The position numbers were made by a program, and so were the translations under genes. Source: JARLGU01 sp036504535 (lineage in GTDB: Bacteria > Armatimonadota > Armatimonadia > Armatimonadales > Capsulimonadaceae). Taken from it: a DNA stretch of 64,000 bases. Shown here in pieces: positions 47,201 through 55,800 of the stretch. The notes under the pieces are model-generated. The model was given only the letters and a program-made list of their open reading frames with translations. It searched no databases and was not told the DNA's origin. The DNA lies in the NCBI GenBank assembly GCA_036504535.1, contig DASXUY010000034.1:49747-113746 (forward strand). The letters run 5' to 3'. Each line of letters starts with the position of its first letter. Position 1 is the stretch's first letter.

Positions 47201-48463
47201 GAGTCGCCCGTCGATCACGAAATTGTAATTAGCCTTCGTCTGAATCCGTCCCACATCGTCGACTCCATCCCACCAAACTGTATTATCGCCAGCCTGGCAG
47301 AACGTTTCAGATATCAAGTTCCGCACCCGCTTGCCTGCGGCATCATCGACGACCAACGTGACGTAGCCCGCTTGATCGAGGTGGAACTTCACTGGAATCG
47401 GAGCATGTGGCGCGGCATTGACAGGCGCGATAGCCCCTGCTGCATCTTCGGTTACCCCGGGAAGTAATCGCGATGCCACTAGCGATATCCCGTGACCCTC
47501 ATCGCCGCCTACCACAAATAGCCGCTTTGTCGTTGCTGTGAGACCGTGTGCAGATACGTAGTCCGGGGATACTCCTGTTACTCGCACCTTATCCGTCCAT
47601 GTAATTCCGCCATCAACCGTCCGAATCACGCTATCCCCTGATGTCGCCCATCCGCGCTTGGCATCTTGAAAGTACGGAAGGCCAGGTGCCGCCGACTTCG
47701 CCCACGTTTTGCCGCCGTCCTGGGTCTCGCCGATTTCCCCGGCCAGCGGCAAGGCATATCCGTGGAGCGCAGTAGCGAATCGGCTCCAGAGAAAGATGCG
47801 ATTAGGGTCGTTCATCGAGTCGGGAATAGGTCTCGATTCCCATGTTTTGCCGTCGTCGACGCTCACTGCAACAATACGTCGCCCCATTCCGACGATTACC
47901 GTGTGGTCATCTGGAAGAGAAATATTGCCGTGGTCGGCGATGAACACGTTCGCGTACACGTTGGGAACGTCGATGCGTGCCCACGTTTTCCCTGCATCTA
48001 CCGTCTTCATTAGGCCGTCGGTAGTGGAGACGAGATAGCCCGTCAAGTGGTCTGGCCGAAACACCATCGAAGCATATCGCGACCCGTCGGTTCCCGGCGT
48101 TGACTCTGTCCAAGTGGCGCCGTCATCGACAGTCTTGAGCACTATACCAGCGCCTTGACGCCCATACGGGAAGCCACAGGCGATCGCGGAATGCGGGCTC
48201 AACGCGACAATACTGTTCAGCCAGTAAGCCTTGTCACTCGTCCACTGCTGCTTCCAACTGCGCCCTCCATCCGCTGTATGTATGATCGTGTTGATTCCGG
48301 ACGCCCAACCAGAAAGGTCACCTGAGAACGATACGCTCACCAGGAGCCCGGTTGAGTTGGTCTCTGCAACCTTCCATTGCGAATCGGCATTTGCTCGTTT
48401 CCCGACTAGAAAGGCTGTCGACAGCAGGCACAGAAGTGTAAGGCTAAGGAGTCGTCGTGTCAT
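44210..48463 (-). CDS. Giant secreted protein with Asp-box propeller, FlgD-Ig and NHL propeller (right cassette, first)
   Basis: A 1417-residue exported protein. The signal peptide ends near KRANA (about 26). In place of the CBM9 domain, residues about 30-330 carry six Asp-box-like repeats (HTADGGRSW, KTVDDGATW, KTVDAGKTW, VSVDDGKTW, ETQDGGKTW, RTVDGGITW), as in Ycf48/BNR and sialidase-type propellers. A FlgD-type Ig region (about 350-440) includes NTVWWDGVDDVGR. The NHL-like propeller has PRGIAFDSSGGLLALS and PNGITIDSHNRVWVAE, with the EF-hand-like loop DLNGDGLVQTSE. A CBM9-like C-terminus contains VNGNLDDWPEKS, ending in SDVPTEAELLPKLWG. It follows the pseudopilin by 84 bp. Confidence 0.78.
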   Translation of the reverse strand: MTRRLLSLTLLCLLSTAFLVGKRANADSQWKVAETNSTGLLVSVSFSGDLSGWASGINTIIHTADGGRSWKQQWTSDKAYWLNSIVALSPHSAIACGFPYGRQGAGIVLKTVDDGATWTESTPGTDGSRYASMVFRPDHLTGYLVSTTDGLMKTVDAGKTWARIDVPNVYANVFIADHGNISLPDDHTVIVGMGRRIVAVSVDDGKTWESRPIPDSMNDPNRIFLWSRFATALHGYALPLAGEIGETQDGGKTWAKSAAPGLPYFQDAKRGWATSGDSVIRTVDGGITWTDKVRVTGVSPDYVSAHGLTATTKRLFVVGGDEGHGISLVASRLLPGVTEDAAGAIAPVNAAPHAPIPVKFHLDQAGYVTLVVDDAAGKRVRNLISETFCQAGDNTVWWDGVDDVGRIQTKANYNFVIDGRLVNSGVYKVRGLVRPDIQLRYELTPYNPGQPPWPSADPSSDWLANHTPPSGVLFLPKSLSDRTSAPSATDGELLVCAAITEGGSGLAWLDLNGKKLMGQMWVGGVWTGASNLARDTGDNPVPGVYAYAGSAFDGSGYDGPKAELRLAELLTRDAVTTGPRDGRMGTGLDRPLLAPNAPYQGLLPAGATNLKTRDEDYRYTFPDAAHVGLSGLAVRNGVLIASLPKMNQLLFVDARLRKIVGPAALDDPRGIAFDSSGGLLALSGKRLVRFRSALRPTDVAAPQVLVATGLEDPQNLTLDMLGNIYVSDRGSSNQVKVFAADGRFLRIIGKPGLPKLGAYDPLLMHNPNGITIDSHNRVWVAETDYVPKRVSVWTTAGQFVKALYGPMEYGGGGAIDPNDKSRFYYNGLEFKLNWVTGESYPTSIYYLPETDKLNLLSEFKSRAPESAITYGGKQYLTDCYNVNPTNGARAASIWLLENHVARPVAAAGSTADWKNPAIPNQAGNTWFVWSDLNGDGLVQTSEVTFTPGVAGGVTVMPDLSFVLAYAGDNAIRLKPARVLASGVPIYTPVVPVVVAPGARAPRTSGGSQTLIGTDGWSVVTVPPAPYPAQAGMSGVHNGVPLWTYPSLWPGLHPSQDAPKPSHPGELIGTTRLLGGLFTPRGSDAGPMWAINGNKGNVYIFTQDGLFVATLFRDCRSSSWSASKAERGMSVNELSLQEEDFWPSITQTEDGAIYIVGGGSGGNIVSVTGLEKAKRLAPFDLPITPTAIVACRDYSIAQEASRKQAKTDTLTVAMRPSPPSVNGNLDDWPEKSFVTIDTDARAAVCVSGDKLFAAFRTSDPKLVVNAGKTPQLLFKTGGALDLMLDSAPGGIRLLVATVSGKPIAMLYRAKLATGAQPVPFSSPQRTVTFDRVEDVSDAVTLASSGGNYELSVSLVKLGLSPSDGLSLRGDIGVLRGNRFQTLDRSYWSNKAAGLTSDVPTEAELLPKLWGTWTFMASP

Positions 48464-48547
48464 CGTTTTACCAGTCCTATGTCCGATAAGCGGACCTATT
48501 AGCGCTTATGAGGTCGGCGCCAGATCTGAAATCTCTCACGGACAGTC

Positions 48548-49459
48548 CTATATCGGACTGAACGTAAGCGTGTGATTACCAAGGTTCGCAGTGCCGCAAG
48601 CGTAAGTGTCAGTGCGGTTACCGCCATTCGATTGCGCGCCCGTTGCGCTGGTCGCGGCCCATCCAGCGCTCACCTTGAGACCAGTTAGCCATTTGACGTG
48701 CCCGTCTGCCGCGAGCCAGTTAGAGCCTAGCTGGTGTCGACCGTCGATAACGCTTGTGCCATTGATCGAGAAGTTGTACTTGCCAGCACCGCCGCACGTT
48801 GCTGGTTGAGGCTGGCAGTTGTCGATAATACCGGTGGCGTAGGTTGTCCATCCAGCATATGAGCCAAAACCGACCAGCGACGTGCCAGATTCACTCCCGT
48901 TGCCCGTTTGGCCAATTGGAATGGGCGTGCCGTTTGCCTCGTAATCGTACACTTCGAACGATAACACTGTTACAGTCGGCGCAGTAAACTTCGATAACGC
49001 GCCACCGGCTCCTGCCATGCGGGAGTCGGATGGCAATCCGCAAGGAGTGAGCGCATATCCTGCCGGAACGACCGGTATGACTGAATTGTAGCCATAAGAG
49101 ACGCCGCCTTTTAGTGATCTCGGGTCGCTTGGACACGCCAGCACACCTACACTTTTCAGGTACGGCTGCAGCTGGCTATCCCAGCCGCCACCTGCTAATC
49201 CCGCGCGCGTGGTGGTATCCGCGCAGGCCCCGGCGACATTGCCTTGCGGAAAGACCTCGTCGAAATCCTGCGCATACTGGACGAAAGAAATTCCAAGCTG
49301 CTTGAGGTTTGATGCGCACGATGTAGTTCGCGCCTTTTCGCGCGCGCCAGCAAACACCGGAAATAGTATAGCTGCTAATATAGCGATAATAGCTATAACT
49401 ACGAGAAGTTCAATAAGAGTGAATGCTAATGTCTTCTTGCGAGTTGGATAACTGTTCAT
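48548..49459 (-). CDS. Type IV pilin-like (H-X9-DG class) pseudopilin, right cassette
   Basis: A 303-residue pseudopilin. The leader MNSYPTRKKTLA is followed by FTLIELLVVIAIIAILAAIL with Glu at +5; the residue before the cut is Ala and not the usual Gly. Then GAREKARTTSCASNLKQLGIS and a beta-rich domain with several Cys. The C-terminus carries HQLGSNWLAADGHVKWLTG, a full H-X9-DG motif. AAGGAG seven bases upstream sets the ATG at 49459, 13 bp after the regulator stop, so regulator and pseudopilin are surely cotranscribed. The two giant genes follow. Same position and direction as the pseudopilin of the left cassette. Confidence 0.88.
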   Translation of the reverse strand: MNSYPTRKKTLAFTLIELLVVIAIIAILAAILFPVFAGAREKARTTSCASNLKQLGISFVQYAQDFDEVFPQGNVAGACADTTTRAGLAGGGWDSQLQPYLKSVGVLACPSDPRSLKGGVSYGYNSVIPVVPAGYALTPCGLPSDSRMAGAGGALSKFTAPTVTVLSFEVYDYEANGTPIPIGQTGNGSESGTSLVGFGSYAGWTTYATGIIDNCQPQPATCGGAGKYNFSINGTSVIDGRHQLGSNWLAADGHVKWLTGLKVSAGWAATSATGAQSNGGNRTDTYACGTANLGNHTLTFSPI

Positions 49460-49472
49460 AGGATACTCCTTA

Positions 49473-50708
49473 CTAGACGAGAGAGGCGCTGAGAGAGGAT
49501 GCAATCGTTCGAATCAATGGGCGGCTCGATGACCGCACAACGAGGTGAGATTGAAGTGACACTTGCAGGCCGGCGTTTTCACCGCGTAAGTGGCGAATGA
49601 CGAGTTTTGCAGCTTCATCACCCATTGCAAGTGACGGTGGTCGTACGCTTGATACGCCGTATTCACGAGCAGAACTGGTATCGTCGAAACTCACAAGCTG
49701 GTAATCGATTCCCGCCGCCAAACCGTATTCGCGTGCGACCTTGATTAGAGCGACTGCACCTGCATCGTTCGAGGCTATGATTGATGTTCCAACTAGTCGC
49801 CCTGACTCCGCCAACTCGCGTGCCGCTTCAGCGGACAACTGAATATGGTCGCTCTTCCATGGGTCGAGATCGCTATGATCAGGAAAAACGGCAAATGCGG
49901 TTGACGGGAATCCAGTTCGGGCTACGGCATTGCGAGCCCCTTCGATACGCTCGTCCAGCCACCGGGCTGTGTACGGGGCAAGGTAAACGATACGTTCTGC
50001 ATCGGTCCGTATTAGGTGCTGTGCTGCTCGATACCCAGCTGATACCTGGTCAAAGCAAACTGTGGAGTAGGGAGCATTGATCGGGTCGGCCGTCACAAAG
50101 ACAACGGGAATTGTGAGTTTCTCGACAGCATCGATAGCTGTGTTGATAACTTCGGTGCTGTCATGTGTGAGAACGATTATAAGAGCGTCCACACCGTGCG
50201 CCATGGCAATATCAATACACACCGCGTCTTGATCAGGATACTTAGCACGGCTAAAGAAAGCGCTAGCTATTTCGGCGGCTGCCAGTTGGGCCTCGATCGC
50301 ATCCACCAGCGGACCATTGTAATTGCCGCCGTCGCTACGTGAATACTCGTCAAATGAAACCAGCGCAATGATGCCCACAGTGGCATGAGCGCCACCTCCG
50401 ACAGACTTGCCTTCGCTGTCGGAAGCGTTAAGCTCGACAATACCGGCTGTGTCCGCTCGTGCGACTATCGTGCCTTGCCGCGCTGTTGCAGTCAGCGTCC
50501 CATCCGCGAGCAGCGATGCAATCGCTCGCTGCAAGGTTGGAAGTTGCACCCCGTACAGCTTGGCCATGTCGCGCCGACTTGGTAACGACGCACCCAAGGG
50601 CCATCGCCCGGCACGTATCTGCGCCCGGATATCTTCTTCGATTCGCTGATAGGCCGGTAAGCCGATCAAGCTTCCTGATGCAATTCCCGCGTGAGGAGAA
50701 GAGGCCAT
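49473..50708 (-). CDS. AraR-like regulator: GntR winged helix plus LacI-type sensor (right cassette)
   Basis: A 411-residue regulator. The GntR winged HTH (about 19-85) reads YQRIEEDIRAQIRAGRWPLG, LPSRRDMAKLYGVQLPTLQRAI and LLADGTLTATARQGTIVAR. The LacI/GalR-type sensor (about 108-395) has VGIIALVSFDEYSRSDG, GVDALIIVLTHDS, IPVVFVTADPINAPYSTVCFD and IIASNDAGAVALIKVAREYG. It has the same two-domain build as the left cassette regulator but low overall identity, so the cassettes are not a recent copy. Its promoter overlaps a palindromic operator. No strong ribosome site precedes ATG 50708. Probably an autorepressor relieved by a sugar. Confidence 0.9.
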   Translation of the reverse strand: MASSPHAGIASGSLIGLPAYQRIEEDIRAQIRAGRWPLGASLPSRRDMAKLYGVQLPTLQRAIASLLADGTLTATARQGTIVARADTAGIVELNASDSEGKSVGGGAHATVGIIALVSFDEYSRSDGGNYNGPLVDAIEAQLAAAEIASAFFSRAKYPDQDAVCIDIAMAHGVDALIIVLTHDSTEVINTAIDAVEKLTIPVVFVTADPINAPYSTVCFDQVSAGYRAAQHLIRTDAERIVYLAPYTARWLDERIEGARNAVARTGFPSTAFAVFPDHSDLDPWKSDHIQLSAEAARELAESGRLVGTSIIASNDAGAVALIKVAREYGLAAGIDYQLVSFDDTSSAREYGVSSVRPPSLAMGDEAAKLVIRHLRGENAGLQVSLQSHLVVRSSSRPLIRTIASSLSASLV

Positions 50709-50742
50709 TTTAGGTATCTAAGAATTCGTGGATGTGTACTTT

Positions 50743-50796
50743 GCTGTATAAATATTCTATACAGAGGATTATACAGCGCCTGACGCTTTCTGTCAA
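50743..50796 (-). promoter_or_regulatory. Consensus sigma-70 promoter overlapped by a palindromic operator
   Basis: On the minus strand, TTGACA (50791-50796), exactly 17 bp, and TATAAT (50768-50773) form a perfect consensus promoter. Directly downstream, CTGTATA-N7-TATACAG (50744-50764) is a perfect inverted repeat over the expected start site, and a third CTGTATA half-site (50770-50776) covers the -10 box. Such a strong promoter with an operator on top is the layout of a tightly repressed, inducible unit. Confidence 0.85.
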
Positions 50797-51069
50797 CGCG
50801 TATTTTGACGCACGATGGGACGAATGAATGTGGAATAGCACTGGGCTAGCGATCTTCCTTGTTAGTGCGTCGTCCATTGACAATTGACGCAGAATGGCGT
50901 AATGTATGCAATCACAATATCAAGGAAATTGGCGATATCTTAAGATAGTCGTGTGAGCCTACCCGCTGCTCCTCTAAACTCGGTGGGTTCATTCGAAAGT
51001 TTGGACAAGATAGAAATACTCACGCAATCAGCCCGATGAAGGGCTTTGACATCACAAAGGAGTTCAGGA
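50797..51069. other. Intergenic region between divergent genes
   Basis: About 270 bp between the right cassette promoter and the VWA gene. It must hold the VWA gene promoter; I see no clear pair of boxes and no gene. AAAGGAG at its end is the VWA ribosome site. Confidence 0.4.
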
Positions 51070-51717
51070 GTGAAAGACAACTTGACCGATATCACTGTCG
51101 TCATCGACCGATCCGGGTCGATGGAATCATGCCGTACGGACGCCGAAGGTGGGTTGAATGCGTTCATCCGGAGTCAAGCTGCGGAAGAGGGTGAAGCATT
51201 GTTAACTCTTGTGCAGTTTGATGATAGGTACGAGTTTGTTCACAAGGCCGTTCCTATCAAAAAGGTACCTAAGTTCACGCTTGTGCCTCGCGGCTCAACC
51301 GCATTGTTTGACGCTGTCGGTCGCGCTATCAATGAAACCGGCAAACGCTTAGCTTCCATGGCTGAAGAAGACCGACCCAACCTGGTCATAGTTGCGATAG
51401 TAACTGACGGCGAAGAAAACTCTAGTACCGAATTTACGGGAGCGCACATTAAGGCTATGATTGATTTGCAGACGAGCAAATACAACTGGCAATTTACCTA
51501 TCTAGGCGCCAACCAAGACGCTTTCTCGGCCGCAGAGGCAATTGGTATTGCAGCCTCCTCTGCACTGAACTACGATGTGGCCAGTAGCGCAAGTGCGTTC
51601 GACAGCCTATCTTCAAACACAAAGCGCATGCGAGACGCTTCAGTTATGTGCTCTCCTATTCGGTCATTCTATACCGACGAGGAGCGAAGCAGTTCGATGG
51701 GCGAGGACGAAGCTTAG
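51070..51717 (+). CDS. Von Willebrand factor A-domain protein
   Basis: A 215-residue cytoplasmic protein consisting almost wholly of one VWA domain. The metal-ion site is complete: DRSGSM (DxSxS) near the N-terminus, GSTALFDA with the conserved Thr, and TDGEENSS with the Asp. GTG 51070 is chosen because AAAGGAG stands seven bases before it; no signal peptide or membrane segment is present. Bacterial VWA proteins of this type often work with AAA ATPases or TerD-type modules, but no such partner is nearby. It is transcribed in the direction of the following nucleotidyltransferase genes after a 277-bp gap in which I see no gene. Confidence 0.85.
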   Translation: MKDNLTDITVVIDRSGSMESCRTDAEGGLNAFIRSQAAEEGEALLTLVQFDDRYEFVHKAVPIKKVPKFTLVPRGSTALFDAVGRAINETGKRLASMAEEDRPNLVIVAIVTDGEENSSTEFTGAHIKAMIDLQTSKYNWQFTYLGANQDAFSAAEAIGIAASSALNYDVASSASAFDSLSSNTKRMRDASVMCSPIRSFYTDEERSSSMGEDEA

Positions 51718-51994
51718 ATCAACTATAGGTATGGTATCGGTCCGATTCATGGCCGACTTTGGCGGCAATCTCACTATAAACAAACGCCGCGTTTGCGATA
51801 GACCGCGTTTAGTTTGGTGACCATACTCCTCGCCAAGTCGGTCCTGCTCTTGCGCGCTACGCTGATTGATCAATGCACGAAATCACATCAGGTAGCATAT
51901 GGACTAAAGGTTATTGCTACGATTGCCTTGTGTACCACTTTCTGCAATCTCCTGCAACCGCCCCAAATTCGCCAGAAATCAGAGAGGCTATGCC

Positions 51995-52852
51995 GTGAAG
52001 ATCACCAAGGCAGTTATCACAGCCGCTGGGGCAAATCAACGCCGCCTGCCGCATCAACTCCTCGTCGACCGCAATGGCGTCGAAAAGCCCGTTATCAATA
52101 TCATTGCAGATGAAGCGATTAGTGCTGGAGTTGAGGACATCGGAATTGTCGTTCACCCGGCAGACGAGGACCTCTACCGAGCGGCTGCTGCCGATAGTGG
52201 CCGGTGGACCATCATAGCTCAACATGAACCTAGGGGCTATGGGCATGCGATCTATTGCGCCCGGGATTTCGTTGGCGATGCTCCTTTTCTCCACATGGTT
52301 GGTGATCACGTGTTTGTGTCACGAGATGGGAAAAGCTCGGCGTCTGCCCTGATAGCGCTAGCGGAACAAGAGAACTGCGCGGTTTCTGGAGTGCAGCCGA
52401 CACGGGAAAATGAAATAGGCTACTTCGGAGCCGTCAGCGGGCAACGTGTGCGCGGTTCTCATACTGTGTACTCAATTGATCGTGTTGTTGAGAAGCCGAC
52501 GCCTACTCAAGCTGAGCAAATACTTGCAATACCAGGCTTACGCACCGGGCACTACCTGTGTTTTTTTGGTATGCATGTACTCACGCCAGCGCTCTTTCGT
52601 CTCCTCGCGCCAATTGTGGAAAGCAGCAGCAAGAACGTTGACCTGTCATCGTCTTTGAATGAGCTCGCTAAAGGGGAGAAGTACCTCGCCATTGAAGCTA
52701 ATGGGATGCGCTTCCCAGTGGACGTTAAGTACGGGCTGCTGAAAGCGCAGCTAGCGCTTGGACTAAGCGGCGGCGATCGAAACGAAGTCTTGACGCTGGT
52801 TTGCGAGCTTCTCGCTCAACGCGAGTTGGCGGCAGCTGAGCAAGAGAACTAA
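51995..52852 (+). CDS. GalU/RmlA-like sugar-1-phosphate nucleotidyltransferase
   Basis: A 285-residue nucleotidyltransferase. The N-terminus ITKAVITAAGANQRRLP corresponds to the GalU/RmlA nucleotide-binding loop, although the usual GxGTR is altered to GANQR, so catalysis may differ. Further family blocks are KPVINIIADEAISAGVEDIGIVV, HEPRGYGHAIYCARDFVGDAPF, MVGDHVF (metal-binding Asp) and VVEKP. GTG 51995 has GAGAGG upstream. It ends 10 bp before the large kinase/uridylyltransferase gene, so both are in one operon for nucleotide-sugar synthesis. The donor nucleotide is probably UTP or dTTP; not certain. Confidence 0.82.
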   Translation: MKITKAVITAAGANQRRLPHQLLVDRNGVEKPVINIIADEAISAGVEDIGIVVHPADEDLYRAAAADSGRWTIIAQHEPRGYGHAIYCARDFVGDAPFLHMVGDHVFVSRDGKSSASALIALAEQENCAVSGVQPTRENEIGYFGAVSGQRVRGSHTVYSIDRVVEKPTPTQAEQILAIPGLRTGHYLCFFGMHVLTPALFRLLAPIVESSSKNVDLSSSLNELAKGEKYLAIEANGMRFPVDVKYGLLKAQLALGLSGGDRNEVLTLVCELLAQRELAAAEQEN

Positions 52853-52862
52853 GGAGACTGCC

Positions 52863-55800
52863 ATGAGTAAGCTTGTCTCCATCATTGAGTCACTGGATCC
52901 AGCGGTCCGCGACGAGTCGCTCGACGAGATAGCCTCGACGCTGGCTCTCGACGAGTTGATGATCGAAGCTGACGCCCTAGAGAGCTACCGCCTCGTGTGC
53001 GACAACCTGTACCAGCGAGTCCGTGCTTGTTTCTTCCTATATTCTATTCATCGTTACCACCTGCCGCTCAAATCCGAGCTTGCCAATTCTGGCCGTATCC
53101 CGTTTGACGCCTACGAGCACTTTCTGCAGAGACAATTTGAGGGATGCATACGCCTGCTGCTCGCGGAGCAGGCTGAAAACGGTCCAAGCGATACGCTGTC
53201 AAGCGCGCTTGCAGCAGCTTATCACCGATTAGCTTTTCAAACACTTGCGGATCAAGTTCGAAAGAGCGTGCGGTCTGTGCAAGGCAACCAATGGATGTTT
53301 AGAGTCGGCCACCCTCTAGACCAGCCATTACGTATACGTCCCGAGCTAACCGTCGGCGATGAGCGTCCGGTCCTGCGCGAACTGACACCAGTTCGCATGG
53401 ATCTCACTCACAGTGCTTGGAGCGACATCTTTTTCCTTGGCATGGACTATCCTGAAGGCGCACGTGTCCTGAACATCTCGGTAGATCTTGCCGTGCATGG
53501 GCGTGACGCACACCCCAAGCCACCAGTGGAAGCCTACTTCCGCGTCATAGATGAGCCCGTTGTTCGCCTGGCAAGCGTTGATCTGGAATCCAGCGCTGAC
53601 ATTACTGAAATAGATGAAATCTTCGACTTTGCTCGCGACTATCTCGGCCTTTTAAAAGCAGCGCTTATTGCCTCTGGGGTCATTGCACCCGGGTTGGAGG
53701 GTTCCAACGCGAGACTTGAAGACCTACTGACCCGAATTGCAGGGCCGGGTCGAGGCATAGAACTGGTGAGCAGTGTCAATGGTATTCCTAAGGGAAGCCG
53801 CCTCGCTGTATCGACCAACTTGCTTGCCGCCCTCATTTCAGCGTGTATGCGCGCGACTGGGCAGACCGAATCGCTTACTGGGCCCCTGACTGGCGACGAG
53901 CGACGATTAGTAGCTGCTCGAGCAATTCTGGGGGAGTGGCTGGCGGGATCTGGCGGTGGATGGCAGGATTCTGGCGGCGTATGGCCAGGCATTAAGCTGA
54001 TCGAGGGGCAAGCAGTCAACGATGGTGACCCGGAGTTCGGAATCAGCCGAGGAAGATTACTACCGTCACACCGAATTCTAGGCGAGCAAGAGGCATCTCG
54101 TGAAACACGCCAGCGCCTGCAGGACAGCCTTGTGTTGGTTCATGGTGGAATGGCGCAGAATGTCGGTCCCATTCTCGAGATGGTAACGGAAAAGTACCTT
54201 CTTCGTAGCCAACCAGAATGGAACAGCCGAAACGAGGCAATCGGAATCCTTGACACAATCCTCGCCGATCTCAAAGCAGGAGATATTGCTGCCATTGGAC
54301 GTGCGACTACAGGCAATTTCTTCGGTCCAATCCAAACGATTGTGCCGTGGTCGAGTAATCTTTACACCGAAACGCTTATCGATGAGGTCCGCAAGGCGTT
54401 CGGCGATTCGTTCTGGGGATTTTGGATGCTGGGCGGAATGTCGGGCGGTGGCATGGGCTTTATCTTTGAACCGACCCGCAAAGCAGAGGCACAACACAAG
54501 CTTCAAGAGATCATGTCCGCTGCTCGAAAGCGGCTAGACCATTCATTGCCATTTGCTATGGAGCCGGTTGTCTATGACTTCTCAATAAACGAGAATGGCA
54601 CTTTTGGCGATCTGTTAACTGGCGACGACGCTCTCTTACCTTCGGGCTACTATGCAATGATTGTGCCCCAACTGATACGCCAAGATCCCCGAAATCTGAG
54701 CCCCACTCGCCGCGCTGAACTTGACCGATTTGCAAACGCCTGCCACGATCGGCCCGAGCTTTCGGATATGGTACAGACTTTGTTCGATCGCCTCTTACCC
54801 CGTGGGAAATCCGCAGCTGATGGCGGACGGGACCTCTCGACGCTCTTGGAAGTCACCGGGTTCGATCCAGTAGCTCATGAGCAGGTCAGGGCAGAGTTAA
54901 AATCGGGCCGCATTGGCCTTGCTCAGAATCGCCTTCCTGTTAGCAGTACGATTCGTGACGTCGTTGCGGGGGACGTTGTCGACGGTATCGGAGGCATTAC
55001 ACCAGATCACGTTTCACTCGGTAGAGAGGCGCTCGAGAACGGTGAAGTAGCAGTGGTCACGCTTGCCGCGGGCATAGGAAGCCGCTGGACTCAAGGTGCT
55101 GGCGTTGTGAAGGCACTGCATCCATATGCCAAGCTCGGCGGCAAGCACCGGACGTTCGTGGAAACTCATCTAGCTAAGAGTCGCAAAATAGGTCGGGCCG
55201 CAGGAGCCTTTTTGCCCCACATCGTTACGACGAGTTACCTAACGCACGAACCGACCAGATCGTATCTCGAAGCTGTGGAGAACTACAACTATCAAGGGCC
55301 GCTACGGCTGTCTCAGGGACAATCAATTGGCCTTCGCATGATACCCATGGTCAGAGACATGCGTTTCGCGTGGGAGGAGATGCCCCAACAGGTCCTTGAC
55401 GCGCAGGCTCAGAAGGTGCGTGCTAGTGGTCGTGCAGCATTGATCGATTGGGCGCAGAAGACCGGCGAAGGAAGCGACTACACTGACAACCTTGCCAGTC
55501 AATGCTTGCATCCCGTTGGGCACTGGTATGAAGTACCTAACATGCTTAAAAACGGCATCCTCGCCGATCTGATCGCCGAACGGCCGCAACTGAAGTACTT
55601 GCTCGTTCACAATATCGACACGCTCGGCGCCAATGCAGATGCGGGCTTGCTAGGATCGCACATACAGCGTGGTGCCACCTTGACTCTCGAAGTGATTCCA
55701 CGGCGACTCGAAGATAGGGGTGGGGGGTTGGCCCGGGTAAATGACCGGGTGAGGCTTGTCGAAGGTTTGGCAATGCCGCGCGAGGAAGATGAGTTCGATC

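Noticed and set aside
29947..50708. Recent duplication of the whole cassette
   Set aside because: Regulators and pseudopilins differ too much; only some giant proteins are clearly full-length paralogues, so the duplication is old or the cassettes were assembled separately.
51070..51717. Tellurium-resistance-type TerY module
   Set aside because: The VWA domain is similar in type, but no TerD, kinase or phosphatase genes are adjacent.
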